The notes: generated from the sequence alone by a model not told the origin. A DNA stretch of 64,000 nucleotides from Lactobacillus kitasatonis DSM 16761 = JCM 1039 (GCF_000615285.1 NZ_BALU01000002.1:124001-188000), one strand, 5' to 3'. Shown: positions 14,465 to 24,595, counted from the first letter of the stretch. Program-made: numbers and translations.

Positions 14465-15802
14465 TTAAAGACGCTTAGTTAAATCGTCGTGTAAATCTTC
14501 GTAACCTGGTTTGTTAAGAAGACCAAACATGTTACGTTTGTATTCTTCAACACCTGGTTGGTTGAATGGGTTAATGCCATTCAAGTAACCTGAAATAGCA
14601 ATAGCTAATTCAAAGAAGTAAATCATGTAACCTAAAGTGTGTTCAGATTGATCTGGAATATTAACAGTCATAACTGGAACACCACCGTCAGTGTGAGCTA
14701 AAACAACACCTTCATAAGCACGGTCATTTACGTAGTTCAAGCTCTTGCCTTCCAAGAAGTTAAGTTGGTCAAGGTTCTTTTCATCGCCTGGAATCTTAAC
14801 ATCGTGACGAGGGTTTTCAACACGGATAACAGTTTCGAATAAGTTACGTAAACCTTCTTGGATGTATTGACCAAGTGAGTGAAGGTCAGTAGTAAAGTTA
14901 GCGCTTGATGGCCAGATACCCTTGTTGTCTTTACCTTCTGATTCACCCATCAATTGTTTGCACCATTCACCAAACATTCTAAGACTTGGTTCATAGTTTT
15001 CAACAATTTCAGTAGTGTAACCCTTACGGTAAAGAATATTACGTAAAGCTGCATATTGGTATGGAGTAGCCTTTGACAAATCAGTGTCAGTGTAATCAGC
15101 ACGAGCGTCTGCTGCACCCTTCATCAATTCATCAATATCAGCACCAGCTGCAGCAATTGGAAGTAAACCAACAGCAGTAAGAACACTGTAACGACCACCA
15201 ATGTCATCTGGAACTACAAATTCTTCATAACCTTCAGCATCAGCTTCGGTCTTCAAAGCACCCTTTTGACGGTCAGTAGTTGCGTAAATTCTCTTAGCAG
15301 CTTCTTCTTTACCGTACTTCTTAATTAACTTATCTTTAAAGATTCTAAATGCTACCGATGGTTCAGTAGTAGTACCTGACTTAGAAATTACGTTAATGCT
15401 GAAGTCCTTGTCGCCTAACCATTCAATTAAGTCGTAAAGGTATGAACCTGAAAGCGAGTTACCACAGAAGACAACAGTTGGCATATCGCTGTCAGCCTTA
15501 CCATAGAAATTACTGTTCAAGAATTCAATTGCAGCTTGTGCACCAAGGTATGAACCACCAATACCGATACAAATTAAAGCATCTGAATCGTTTTGGATCT
15601 TCTTGGCAGCCTTCTTAATACGAGCGAATTCATCCTTATCATAATCTACTGGCAAGTCAAGCCAACCACGGAAATCGTTACCAGCACCGGTACCTTCACG
15701 GAGTTCAGTGTTAGCAGCATTTACCATAGCTTGCATTTCACTTAATTCATTTTCGTGAACAAATGGAGTTAATTTACTACTATCAAATTTAATTAAACTC
15801 AT
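14465..15802 (-). CDS. pgi: Glucose-6-phosphate isomerase
   Basis: Glycolysis: interconverts glucose 6-phosphate and fructose 6-phosphate. 445 residues, the Firmicute length. The sugar-phosphate loops [12 protein letters not shown] and [10 protein letters not shown] are present, and the catalytic Glu is in [14 protein letters not shown]. Monocistronic, with a terminator at 14369-14405. Intact. Confidence 0.98.
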   Translation of the reverse strand: MSLIKFDSSKLTPFVHENELSEMQAMVNAANTELREGTGAGNDFRGWLDLPVDYDKDEFARIKKAAKKIQNDSDALICIGIGGSYLGAQAAIEFLNSNFYGKADSDMPTVVFCGNSLSGSYLYDLIEWLGDKDFSINVISKSGTTTEPSVAFRIFKDKLIKKYGKEEAAKRIYATTDRQKGALKTEADAEGYEEFVVPDDIGGRYSVLTAVGLLPIAAAGADIDELMKGAADARADYTDTDLSKATPYQYAALRNILYRKGYTTEIVENYEPSLRMFGEWCKQLMGESEGKDNKGIWPSSANFTTDLHSLGQYIQEGLRNLFETVIRVENPRHDVKIPGDEKNLDQLNFLEGKSLNYVNDRAYEGVVLAHTDGGVPVMTVNIPDQSEHTLGYMIYFFELAIAISGYLNGINPFNQPGVEEYKRNMFGLLNKPGYEDLHDDLTKRL

Positions 15803-15889
15803 AAATCTGCTTCCTAACTATAAAAATTTTGTATAATCCTATTTTAACAATCTTATTTAACGAATACCAGTCTCAAATTACAAGCGCAT

Positions 15890-16492
15890 TCATTTTTTTC
15901 TAAACAAGCGATAAATCAAATAGCCTAAAATAGCACCACAAGTGTTGAAGAAGACATCGTCAATATCGCTAACGCCAGTTTCTAACAAGAATTGCAAAGT
16001 CTCAATTCCAATTGATAACAGCATCCCTAACAGTACCGTTTTTAAAAACGACTGCTTTTTTGAAAAGACGATTGGAAACAGGATACCAAATGGTACAAGG
16101 CAAAGAATATTGCCGAATGAATTATAAAAGAAGTCCAGCCTGCTAGGAGCGTACACTAATTTCCAGGTTTCTTTCATAAAGACTAAATTAACATCGCTAA
16201 GTGGCCTGCTGAAATTAAAAATGAGCTGCCAAGGGAAATACGTATCTCGGAAAGTCGTTAACATCAAAATCAGAATCATATAAAATGCAAATATCCAAAC
16301 ACTAGCTTCTGATTTAAGTGAACGTCTTCTGCGAATAAAAAGAAGCCAGATTAAGCGTAAAACAGCAAAAATCAAAAAATAAAAAACTGTTTTATCTAAT
16401 GCCATTAAAGTCAACTTAACTAAAGCGAAATGATTGATACTGGTCGCATATTGTTTTGCAAGAAAATTATATATTGGGCCAAAAAATAGCAT
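15890..16492 (-). CDS. VanZ-family membrane protein
   Basis: 200 residues with about five membrane helices and the VanZ-like segment FFYNSFGNILCLVPFGILFP followed by GIETLQF and DIDDVFFNTCGAILGY. VanZ proteins lower teicoplanin sensitivity in some strains, but most homologues have no known role. It stands alone, divergent from the LTA-synthase-like gene. A second, shorter VanZ-like gene lies at 31887. Confidence 0.8.
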   Translation of the reverse strand: MLFFGPIYNFLAKQYATSINHFALVKLTLMALDKTVFYFLIFAVLRLIWLLFIRRRRSLKSEASVWIFAFYMILILMLTTFRDTYFPWQLIFNFSRPLSDVNLVFMKETWKLVYAPSRLDFFYNSFGNILCLVPFGILFPIVFSKKQSFLKTVLLGMLLSIGIETLQFLLETGVSDIDDVFFNTCGAILGYLIYRLFRKK

Positions 16493-16635
16493 GCTCTGCC
16501 TCTTTCCAAGTTATTCCTATAAAATTATACCCACTTTTTAATAACTAAATTATTAAAAAAGAGATAACTATTAGCAAAACGTTGTTTTAACCCAGCTTAA
16601 CCTTTAAAATTAATGTTTGTTAAGGAGTTAATTAT

Positions 16636-18816
16636 ATGAAGAAAAAGAAAATTATTGCTTTTATTCAAACTCGACCAGGCTTTTTAACATTATTAGTCTT
16701 GTGCTTTTGGATAAAATACATTTTTGCTGCATATTTCGATTTTAATTTAGGACTGTCTGATCCTTATCAGCACATCATTATGTGGCTCAGTCCTATCGGA
16801 ACAGCGATCATCCTTATCAGTATCGGTTTTTATTTTCCTAAACCACTTGTATCATATATTGCAATGCTGGTGATGGATTTTGCCAACACCGCTTTATTGT
16901 TCGCAAATATTATTTACTACCGGCAGTTTACAGACTTTTTAACCATTAAAACAATGACTAACGCTGGCAAAGTATCACAAGGTTTAGGCAAAAGCACCGT
17001 TGCACTGCTTCATCCTAGTGACATTATTATTTGGATAGACCTAATCATCATCATTACTCTCTTAATCATTCATAAAATCAAAATTGATCAAAAATCATAC
17101 GGTCTATCTATGCCTTTTGCTATCACATCGATTGGCGCACTTTTAACCACTTTGAACATTTTCTTAGCAGAAACTTCCCGTCCTCGCCTTTTACGTAATA
17201 CCTTTGATCGTTCTTACGTTGTGAAGTATTTAGGCGTTGACACTTTTGCTGCTTACGATGGAATTAAAAGTGCACAAAATGGTCAGGTAACCAGAAATGC
17301 TAACGCTTCAGATTTAAACAATATTTTGAATTTCACCAAGCAAAATTATGCCGCTCCTTCTTCTTCATATTTTGGCATTGAGAAAAATCGCAATGTAATC
17401 GTGATTCACCTTGAAAGTTTCCAACAGTTTTTGATCAATCTTAAGGTTAACGGTAAAGAAGTAACCCCATTTTTAAACTCGTTATACAAGAATAAACATA
17501 CCATCAGCTTCAGTAACTTTTACCATCAAGTAGGTCTAGGCCGTACCAGTGATGCAGAAAACATGCTTGAAACTGGCACATATGGTATTTCAGACGGTTC
17601 GCTTTTTACTTCATTGGGTTCAGAAAATACATTCCAAGCCGCACCTCAAATTTTGCGCCAAGATGGTTACACTTCAGCCGTCTTCCATGGCAACGTAGGT
17701 ACTTTTTGGAACAGAAATGATGTTTATAAAAACATGGGCTACAATTATTTTTTCGACAAAAACTATTACTCTGCACATCCCAAAGACGCTAGTGGCTATG
17801 GTTTAAAAGATAAACTGTTCTTTGCCGAAAGTATTAAATACCTAGAACAAATGCAGCAACCGTTCTACACTAAATTTATTACGGTTACTAACCACATTCC
17901 GTTCAATTTGGATAAAGAAGATCAAGATCCTAACTTTAAGACTACAAATACTACGGATCAAACCATCAATAATTATTTTGTAACGGCTCACTACCTTGAT
18001 AAAGCAATTCATGAATTCTTCAATTACCTTAAATCTTCTGGTTTATACAAGAATACCATGGTAGTAATTTATGGTGACCACTATGGTTTAAGCAATTCGG
18101 AAAATGAAACTTTAGCTCCAATTATCGGCGAAAGTTCTGATACTTGGAATACTTACAACAACGTCCAAATGCAACGTGTGCCATTCATGATTCATGCTAA
18201 TAATCTTAGGGGTCAAATCAATCATGAAGTCGGTGGTGAAATTGACGTTCTACCTACTCTACTTCATTTGCTTGGCGTTAATACAAAAGACTACGTTCAA
18301 TTCGGAAATGACTTACTTTCACCTCACAGACAAAATTGGGTAGTCTTTAGAAACGGCACAATCGTTAGTTCTAAGTACGTCATTGTTGGTGCCAAAGGAA
18401 TTAAGGGTACTGTCTATGACCGTAAAAATGGTAAACAGATTATCAACTTTACTCCTCAAGAAAAGAAAGAAATTGCCGAACTGGCTAAAAAAGGTAAAGA
18501 CTCGCTTCATTATTCAGATCTATTGAACAACCATAATTTGCTACGCTTCTATACGCCTAAAGGTTTCATTCCAGTTGATCCAGATCAATTTAATTATTCC
18601 GAAAACTATCAGAGAATGATTACAATTAGGCAACAACTCAGAGGTCATTCTACTTCTCTATATAGCAGACACCACGGCTCAACAACTGGACTTTACCGCA
18701 CTAGTGCACCAGAACTAAAAGGCCGTCAAGAAGAAATTGATCGAGTCTCTGAAGAGGTAAAGAACAACAGCAGTAAAAATTCCGCTACAAGCAGTAGCAG
18801 TGAAGATGACCAATAA
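16636..18816 (+). CDS. LTA synthase family protein (polyglycerolphosphate transferase type)
   Basis: Membrane enzyme that moves glycerol phosphate from phosphatidylglycerol onto lipoteichoic acid. 726 residues: about five N-terminal membrane helices (to about residue 180), then an extracellular sulfatase-fold domain. Matches to LtaS: metal-binding Glu260 in HLESFQ, catalytic Thr304 in GLGRTSDAE, and the GDHYG metal site. The C-tail is rich in Ser, Lys and Asn. Longer than the classic 640-residue LtaS. AAGGAG precedes the ATG. Several paralogues occur in lactobacilli, so whether this is the main LTA synthase cannot be said. Confidence 0.88.
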   Translation: MKKKKIIAFIQTRPGFLTLLVLCFWIKYIFAAYFDFNLGLSDPYQHIIMWLSPIGTAIILISIGFYFPKPLVSYIAMLVMDFANTALLFANIIYYRQFTDFLTIKTMTNAGKVSQGLGKSTVALLHPSDIIIWIDLIIIITLLIIHKIKIDQKSYGLSMPFAITSIGALLTTLNIFLAETSRPRLLRNTFDRSYVVKYLGVDTFAAYDGIKSAQNGQVTRNANASDLNNILNFTKQNYAAPSSSYFGIEKNRNVIVIHLESFQQFLINLKVNGKEVTPFLNSLYKNKHTISFSNFYHQVGLGRTSDAENMLETGTYGISDGSLFTSLGSENTFQAAPQILRQDGYTSAVFHGNVGTFWNRNDVYKNMGYNYFFDKNYYSAHPKDASGYGLKDKLFFAESIKYLEQMQQPFYTKFITVTNHIPFNLDKEDQDPNFKTTNTTDQTINNYFVTAHYLDKAIHEFFNYLKSSGLYKNTMVVIYGDHYGLSNSENETLAPIIGESSDTWNTYNNVQMQRVPFMIHANNLRGQINHEVGGEIDVLPTLLHLLGVNTKDYVQFGNDLLSPHRQNWVVFRNGTIVSSKYVIVGAKGIKGTVYDRKNGKQIINFTPQEKKEIAELAKKGKDSLHYSDLLNNHNLLRFYTPKGFIPVDPDQFNYSENYQRMITIRQQLRGHSTSLYSRHHGSTTGLYRTSAPELKGRQEEIDRVSEEVKNNSSKNSATSSSSEDDQ

Positions 18817-18852
18817 AAATAGCCCGGAAAAATATTTCCAGACTATTTTTTT
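18817..18852. terminator. Bidirectional terminator
   Basis: Hairpin with arms built on AAATAG and GGAAA / TTTCC, A-rich on the left and T-rich on the right, between the convergent LTA-synthase-like gene and the histidine kinase. Confidence 0.7.
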
Positions 18853-20302
18853 ATTTTTCAACAAATCGTTCAAAGCCTTTATCATAAAAAACTACGGTAA
18901 ATGTCGAACCTTTGCCAGGTTCTGACTCAACAGTTACTTTACCACCATGTTGCTTAATTAAAGATGATACTATCGCTAAACCTAGACCGGATTCTCCCGT
19001 GCCCATTCGTGCTCTAGACGGATCAGCCTTGAAGAAACGTTCAAAGATATACTTAATTTGATCTTTGCTCATTCCAATACCATTATCTTTAACCGACAGC
19101 ACAGTCGCATGTACCATGCGTTCTCCTTTAATTTCGATCTTGCCATCATGGGTAAACTGAATAGCATTTTGAACCAAGTTGACCATTACTTGAGTGAAAC
19201 GATCACGATCAGCATAGATTGGCAAATCATCAGGAGCTATTACTTCCAGTTCATCATTGGCCTTATCCGCACTTTGACTAAGCTGAGATTTCAAATCTTG
19301 TAAAATCGGCGTAGCATTGAAATTCGTCTTGATCAAATTAATTTGATTATTGCGAATCTTTTCATAGTCCAAATTTTCATTAACTAATCGAATTAAACGC
19401 TTAGTTTCTCTTTGCATTAATGCAATTGACTTTGGCTTAGATTCTTCTGGAATCGCATCATATTGAAGGCCTTCTAAAATACCATTGATGGTAGTCAATG
19501 GTGTTCTCATTTCATGCGCCGCGTCCGCCATAAATTGATCTCGCCGTTTTTCCTGTGCCTTAACTTCTTCATTAGATTGCTTTAAAGCTTGAACCATCTT
19601 ATTAAAGTTTTCGGCTAGCTGGTCAATTTCGTCGCTATCTTTATGTTGGATCTGCACATTGAAGTTACCTGAAGCAACTTTTTGCGTTGCCCGAGACAAA
19701 CGTTTAATTCGTTTAGTTGAATAATATGAAATAATAAAACTTAAAATCAAACCAACCGCTACAGTCATCAGCAATGCCCTGAGCAAATTACGCTTAGCCA
19801 TATAAATTGGTCTTTCAACATGTGTAACTCGCGAACTAATCCAAGCTACACCTACCAAGTTTTTACCATTTATCCAAGGAACAAGTACACCAGTATATGC
19901 ATCCTTAGTCGATCTAATCGGCGACTTTTCATTATGATTATTTTGAATGCGAATCTCTTGGCCGGTCTTCAATGTAGAAAAAACAGTCTTAGATAGTTGA
20001 ATCTTAGCATTAACCTTAGGATAAATTTGTTCATTCTTATCATTAAAAATACGCAAATGAACATCTTCACCGTGTAAAACAAATTCTAATTGATTCAAGA
20101 AATTATTACTGAGAAGTGCCGTGCCGTTCTTTCCATCAGCTTCAGCTAATTCACCAAGTGACTCCGCATAGCCTTCCATTCGCTGATAATTTTGCAAATA
20201 CGCCTGATCGCGCGCATAGCCAATTTCAGAATAGCCGATAATTGAAATCGTAGTTACAATTATCAACAAAAAACCTAGCATGTTTTGATAAATTAACTTC
20301 AT
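18851..20302 (-). CDS. Sensor histidine kinase
   Basis: 483 residues, membrane kinase of the classic type. TM1 is at residues 8-25, an extracellular sensor loop runs from about 27 to 170, and TM2 is at about 171-195. HAMP follows to about 250, then HisKA with phospho-acceptor His263 in AAHEMRTPL and HATPase_c (DNGIGMS, GTGESGLGLAI). Its start shares a base with the stop of the response regulator, so the two are coupled. The signal is unknown. The sensor loop has no recognised domain by eye. Confidence 0.93.
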   Translation of the reverse strand: MKLIYQNMLGFLLIIVTTISIIGYSEIGYARDQAYLQNYQRMEGYAESLGELAEADGKNGTALLSNNFLNQLEFVLHGEDVHLRIFNDKNEQIYPKVNAKIQLSKTVFSTLKTGQEIRIQNNHNEKSPIRSTKDAYTGVLVPWINGKNLVGVAWISSRVTHVERPIYMAKRNLLRALLMTVAVGLILSFIISYYSTKRIKRLSRATQKVASGNFNVQIQHKDSDEIDQLAENFNKMVQALKQSNEEVKAQEKRRDQFMADAAHEMRTPLTTINGILEGLQYDAIPEESKPKSIALMQRETKRLIRLVNENLDYEKIRNNQINLIKTNFNATPILQDLKSQLSQSADKANDELEVIAPDDLPIYADRDRFTQVMVNLVQNAIQFTHDGKIEIKGERMVHATVLSVKDNGIGMSKDQIKYIFERFFKADPSRARMGTGESGLGLAIVSSLIKQHGGKVTVESEPGKGSTFTVVFYDKGFERFVEK

Positions 20303-21024
20303 TATTTTGCCTGTGAATCATCAAATTTGTAACCTACGCCCCAAACGGTTTGGATTACCTTAGCTCCAACCTTTTCGAGCTTCTGACGCAACTTCTTAAT
20401 ATGGGCATCAACGGTTCTTTCTTCACCGTAATATTCATAGCCCCATACTAATTCCAAAAGTTGATCACGCGAAAAGACTTGCTTAGGCTTTTGAGCCATT
20501 GTATAAAGCAAGTCAAATTCTTTAGGCGTTAAATCAGTCACAGGCTGACCATCGAATAGGACTTCACGCCTACTCTTGGAAATTTTTAAGTGTTCAGTTT
20601 CAATTTCATAGTCTTGCTTTGTTTCTTGCGGAAGTGAAGGCTTTTCTTCCATCATTACACGACGATGAAGAGCCTTGATTCTTGCAATTAAAGCAATTGG
20701 ACTAAAAGGCTTAGTGACATACTCATCAGCTCCGATGCCCAGACCAAGTACTTGATCTGATTCACTGCCTCTAGCAGTAAGCATGATAATTGGAACAGTA
20801 GGAGAAATCGCTCTTACTTCCTTTGCCACTTGAATACCGTCTTTCTTAGGCAGATTCAAATCAAGCGTAATCAAATCATACTTATCTGCATTTTTTTTAA
20901 ACATATCGACGGCTTCGACACCGTCGACAGCAATATCTTGCTCCCAACCTTCTTTTTTGAAAAACATTCCTATCATTTCAGCGACGGAATTGTCATCTTC
21001 AACCATTAAAATTTTCAAATTCAT
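20302..21024 (-). CDS. OmpR-family response regulator
   Basis: 240 residues. The receiver domain has Asp55 in TLDLNLPKKDG as phosphorylation site and the switch Lys in YVTKPFSP. A winged-helix DNA-binding domain follows (LTPKEFDLLYTMA, ERTVDAHIKKLRQKLE). Partner of the downstream kinase and overlapping it. Targets cannot be told from this window; the membrane protein gene directly upstream is a natural candidate. Confidence 0.95.
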   Translation of the reverse strand: MNLKILMVEDDNSVAEMIGMFFKKEGWEQDIAVDGVEAVDMFKKNADKYDLITLDLNLPKKDGIQVAKEVRAISPTVPIIMLTARGSESDQVLGLGIGADEYVTKPFSPIALIARIKALHRRVMMEEKPSLPQETKQDYEIETEHLKISKSRREVLFDGQPVTDLTPKEFDLLYTMAQKPKQVFSRDQLLELVWGYEYYGEERTVDAHIKKLRQKLEKVGAKVIQTVWGVGYKFDDSQAK

Positions 21025-21416
21025 TATCGATCCCTGAATCCCTTTGTTCTTTGACGTTTCACTTGATCGGGATCAACATAGTCATGTGGCAATTCATGCC
21101 GTTTAAGCAGAAACTTTTTCAAACTTTTTTCTGTATAAACAATTGGCAACAAGATAAATAAATAAAAAGTTAATAGCCAAATAAGAAAATAGCGATCCCA
21201 ATTCAAAAAGTGAATAATTAAACCAATCACAACTTGAATCAAACCAAAGAGAATACAATATAAACTTGCCCTTCTTTGAGCAAATTTAAAACTCTCCTTG
21301 CTGACTTGCGCCAGATAAGATAAATAGCCATAAATTCGATTAGGTTTTTTAGCTGGTGAAATCAGCCAAAGTATCCCAATCACCATCATAATTAAGCCAC
21401 AAGCGACATAGATCAC
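21024..21416 (-). CDS. Small membrane protein linked to a two-component system
   Basis: 130 residues with three predicted membrane helices (about 3-18, 48-68, 72-92) and a basic C-terminal tail (KKFLLKRHELPHDYVD). Family not recognised. Its stop overlaps the response-regulator start, so it is the first gene of a three-gene unit with the regulator and kinase. By position it may be an accessory sensor or a target; this is inference only. Confidence 0.7.
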   Translation of the reverse strand: MIYVACGLIMMVIGILWLISPAKKPNRIYGYLSYLAQVSKESFKFAQRRASLYCILFGLIQVVIGLIIHFLNWDRYFLIWLLTFYLFILLPIVYTEKSLKKFLLKRHELPHDYVDPDQVKRQRTKGFRDR

Positions 21417-21451
21417 AAATTCTCACTCCTAATTCTGATAAATTAAAACGG

Positions 21452-22417
21452 TTATTCCTCACCAGGTGCAGACATAACTATTCTCATTTTACCAGTGAAT
21501 GTGAATTTCTTCATCTCATTTGGAATAATTAAATTAGTTCCCATCTTTAAATCATATGACTTGCCGTCAGCTTCAAGTTTGCCTTTGCCCTTGATTACTG
21601 ATACAAGCAAGTATGGATGGTTCTTCAAAACGGTCTTCCAAGTACCGTCAAGATCGATTTGCCATAAGTAAAAGTGTGGTGAAATTGGTGGTTCTACCAA
21701 AGTCTTAATTTCTGCGTCTTGATCCTTGTTAGTCTTTATATCAAGCTTGGGATCAACGTGTGGCACAGTTGTTACATCAATTGATTTTTGGGTGTGAAGT
21801 TCACGCTTCTTGCCAGTCTTCTTATCAACACGATCATAGTCATACAAACGGTAAGTAACGTCACTTGATTGTTGAGTTTCAATTACCAAGCATCCCTTAG
21901 TCAAAGCATGAATTGTACCTGCAGGAACGTAGAAGAAGTCGCCAGCTTTTACTGGAACCTTTCTAAGCAACTTGTCCCATTCACCCTTGTGAATCATGTC
22001 TGCTAATTCTTCACGAGTCCTAGCATGGTGACCATAAATAATGTAGGCACCTGGATCAGCTTGCATAACATACCAACTTTCAGTTTTACCTGAATCGTTT
22101 TCTACCTTGCGAGCATAATCATCGTCTGGGTGTACTTGAACTGATAAGTTATCATTAGCGTCCAAGAATTTTACCAAAAGTGGAAATTCCTTAGCTTTAG
22201 GATTACCAAAAAGTTCTGGGTGCTTCAAATAAACATCTCTAAGTGACATACCCTTAAGCGGGCCTTCAGTTACAGTTGAAGCATCATCTTTATAACCTGA
22301 AATAATCCAAGCTTCACCGACTTTTCCATCTGGAATATCATAGTTAAAAATATCTTTTAATTTACGACCGCCCCAAATCTTAGGTCTAAAGTATGGGGTT
22401 AAAAATAATGGTTCCAT
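21452..22417 (-). CDS. manA: Mannose-6-phosphate isomerase, class I
   Basis: Zinc enzyme linking mannose 6-phosphate and fructose 6-phosphate, used for mannose uptake or sugar-nucleotide supply. 321 residues. The cupin zinc ligands are in VQVHPDDDYA (Gln-His) and ESWYVM, with a later His in PAGTIHAL. GAGGTGA precedes the ATG. A 16-base perfect palindrome lies just upstream at 22433-22448. Confidence 0.96.
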   Translation of the reverse strand: MEPLFLTPYFRPKIWGGRKLKDIFNYDIPDGKVGEAWIISGYKDDASTVTEGPLKGMSLRDVYLKHPELFGNPKAKEFPLLVKFLDANDNLSVQVHPDDDYARKVENDSGKTESWYVMQADPGAYIIYGHHARTREELADMIHKGEWDKLLRKVPVKAGDFFYVPAGTIHALTKGCLVIETQQSSDVTYRLYDYDRVDKKTGKKRELHTQKSIDVTTVPHVDPKLDIKTNKDQDAEIKTLVEPPISPHFYLWQIDLDGTWKTVLKNHPYLLVSVIKGKGKLEADGKSYDLKMGTNLIIPNEMKKFTFTGKMRIVMSAPGEE

Positions 22418-22432
22418 TTAAATCACCTCACA

Positions 22433-22448
22433 TAAAGTATATACTTTA
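22433..22448. promoter_or_regulatory. Palindrome upstream of manA (possible operator)
   Basis: Perfect 16-base palindrome TAAAGTATATACTTTA, 16 bases before the manA ATG. Its size and symmetry resemble the operator of a dimeric regulator (GntR- or LacI-like). No regulator gene adjoins it, so this is inference. Confidence 0.4.
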
Positions 22449-22509
22449 ATGTAATAAAAATGAAATCCCTTTCTTAATTATATATCTATTTTTTACTTTA
22501 CATGTAAAG

Positions 22510-23673
22510 CTATTTGCTATACTTACCAATTCCTTCAGCCAAACGACTTAAACCATCTTTGACCATTTCTAATGGGCAAGCCAAATTAATGCGGATAAAG
22601 TCATGACCATCGCTGCGATAGATACTACCAGCAGAAACAATTAGGCCAGTTTCTTGTCTGATAAAATCAACCAACTTTTGTGAATCAGTAGTAATTTCAT
22701 GCACATCAATCCACATTAAATAAGTGGCTGTTCCTGGAATAACTTTAACGGCTGGAATCTTATCTTGGATAAACTTGGTTGCATAATCAAAGTTCTCGTT
22801 TAATTGTGCTTTTAAGTCTTTTAACCAATCATGCCCCTTTTTATATGCGGCAATGGTTGCTGGAATAGCTAATAAATTAGGTTCTGCTACTTCATCACTA
22901 TTCAATCCGCGACTAACCATGTCACGCAAATTATCATCTGGCACAATTGTAGTTGCTGCATGAAGAGCTGCTACATTAAAGGTCTTACTTGGTGAAACAA
23001 GTGAAATTACATTATGCTTAGCTGGACCTTCAACTGCAAATGCTGGCGTATAATCTGGCCCTTTTCTAATCAAATCGCCGTGAATTTCATCTGAAAGCAA
23101 GGTTACATGATGTTTATGGCATAAATCTGCAATTCTTTGTACTTCTTCTGCTGTCCAGACTTTACCTACAGGATTATGAGGATTACAAAAGATCATCAAA
23201 GTAGTTAACGGTTCTGCAAGTTTTTGTTCTAGATCTTGCCAATCAACTTCGTATTTTTCACCATCAAATTGTAAATCACTAGATAATACGTGGCGTCCAT
23301 TATTCAAAATAGAATTATAAAAAATATTGTAGACTGGTTCTTGTACTAAAACATTATCACCAATATGTGAAATTCGACGAACAATTGATGAAATTGCAGG
23401 TACAACACCAGTAGTAAAGATCATCCACTTATTTTCAGGACGATGGTTGTGCTCAGTTTCATACCAATCTGCTACTGCATTAAAGTAATCATCTTTAGGA
23501 AATTCATAACCAAATGCACCTAAGGCAATCTTATCTTTCATTGCAGCAGTTATTTCTGGAGCAGTTTTAAAGTCCATATCTGCAATCCACATTGGTAATT
23601 CGCCAGATTTTACATCCCACTTTACTGAATTAGTATGTGTTCTATCCGGAGCATTTACAAAATCATATTGTAT
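22510..23673 (-). CDS. PatB/MalY-type aminotransferase or C-S lyase (no canonical start)
   Basis: PLP enzyme of the fold-type I MalY/PatB group, acting as cystathionine beta-lyase or aminotransferase. The signature LPMWIADMDF, substrate loop FCNPHNPVGKVW and PLP Lys in VSPSKTFNVAALH are present. From the first ATG (23592) it has 360 residues but starts inside the WIADMDF motif, about 27 residues too late. The frame stays open upstream through QYDFVNAPDRT to an ATA codon at 23671-23673, with AAAGGA about 11 bases before it. No ATG, GTG or TTG lies in that stretch. The start may have mutated from ATG, or the base may be misread. Confidence 0.85.
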   Translation of the reverse strand: MQYDFVNAPDRTHTNSVKWDVKSGELPMWIADMDFKTAPEITAAMKDKIALGAFGYEFPKDDYFNAVADWYETEHNHRPENKWMIFTTGVVPAISSIVRRISHIGDNVLVQEPVYNIFYNSILNNGRHVLSSDLQFDGEKYEVDWQDLEQKLAEPLTTLMIFCNPHNPVGKVWTAEEVQRIADLCHKHHVTLLSDEIHGDLIRKGPDYTPAFAVEGPAKHNVISLVSPSKTFNVAALHAATTIVPDDNLRDMVSRGLNSDEVAEPNLLAIPATIAAYKKGHDWLKDLKAQLNENFDYATKFIQDKIPAVKVIPGTATYLMWIDVHEITTDSQKLVDFIRQETGLIVSAGSIYRSDGHDFIRINLACPLEMVKDGLSRLAEGIGKYSK

Positions 23674-23680
23674 ATTATCA

Positions 23681-24420
23681 CTAGTCCTTTGGTTCTTGAT
23701 TCATATCTGACTGATCAACTCTTTTACCGATCTTTGGACAATCGATTGTTGTCTTTGCAGGATCGATCTTAGTATTAAGTTCTACATCCATGTTTGAAAC
23801 ATATTCAAAAACTAAGTCTGTGTGGATGAGTGAGCTATTTTTCATTTCAAGTTGATCAATGTAGTTTAATCCTTGGTCACTTTCAATTTTACAATTAATA
23901 AACTTAATATTGTTAGTATTCCAAGCCTAATATTCGCCATCAATAATTGAGTTATAAATTGTAACGTTCTTACAATTCCAAAATGCATCCTTAGATACAA
24001 AAGTTGAATTGTGAACTTCAATATTTTCAGCACCGTCAAAAACGTAATTACCTACTACGCTAACATTATCAAGATAGATGTTTTTACTATCTTTACCAAA
24101 ATAATCACCATTAATTTGAGAATTAGTGATTTTAATATCATCACAAGTCCACATTGTTTCCTCGGCATCAGCAAAGTGAACACTGTCTAAAATAATATGA
24201 CTAGCTCTTCTAAACAATTTTGGAGCTTGCAATACACTATTTTTAATTGAAATATTCTTTGTGTACCAAATGCCGCTTCTAGACATTGTTTCAAAAGTAG
24301 TATTTTGTGCTTCCTTTAAAGGTGATTCACCTTCGCCAAAAGTTATACCATCTAAATTTGCATCGTTTAAACCGTAAAGGAATCTTTCTCTTCAAAATAT
24401 CTATTCTTAATTTCTCTCAT
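23681..24420 (-). pseudogene. DUF3737 family protein, broken (frameshift and in-frame stop)
   Basis: Protein built of short hydrophobic/Asn-rich repeats (NITIYNS, NIEVHNS, DIKITNS), as in right-handed beta-helix or pentapeptide-like folds; DUF3737 family, function unknown. It starts at the ATG at 24420 (MREIKNRYFEE). The frame breaks near 24385, where one A is missing from an A run. It is open from there to a TAG at 23927-23929 after SIIDGEY, and then reads on in frame (AWNTNNIKFINCKI) to the true stop at 23681. Two independent lesions make real decay likely. The tail runs to within 8 bases of the aminotransferase frame. Confidence 0.75.
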
Positions 24421-24545
24421 TATTATTTTCCCATGTATTTAATATCATTAATTTCGTTTTTAACCATATTTATTGTACAAGCTATGTTTAATACTTATTA
24501 TTAGCACATCTAAATAGCTAAAAGTTATAGATAAAAAGATATTGC

Positions 24546-24585
24546 AAAAAAAGCCTTGCTAGGATAGCTTCCTAACAAGGCTTTC
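24546..24585 (-). terminator. Terminator of ssrA
   Basis: Hairpin GCCTTGTTAGGA / TCCTAGCAAGGC (one mismatch) with a following run of seven T on the minus strand, 11 bases past the tmRNA 3' end. Confidence 0.88.
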
Positions 24586-24595
24586 TTCATATCTA

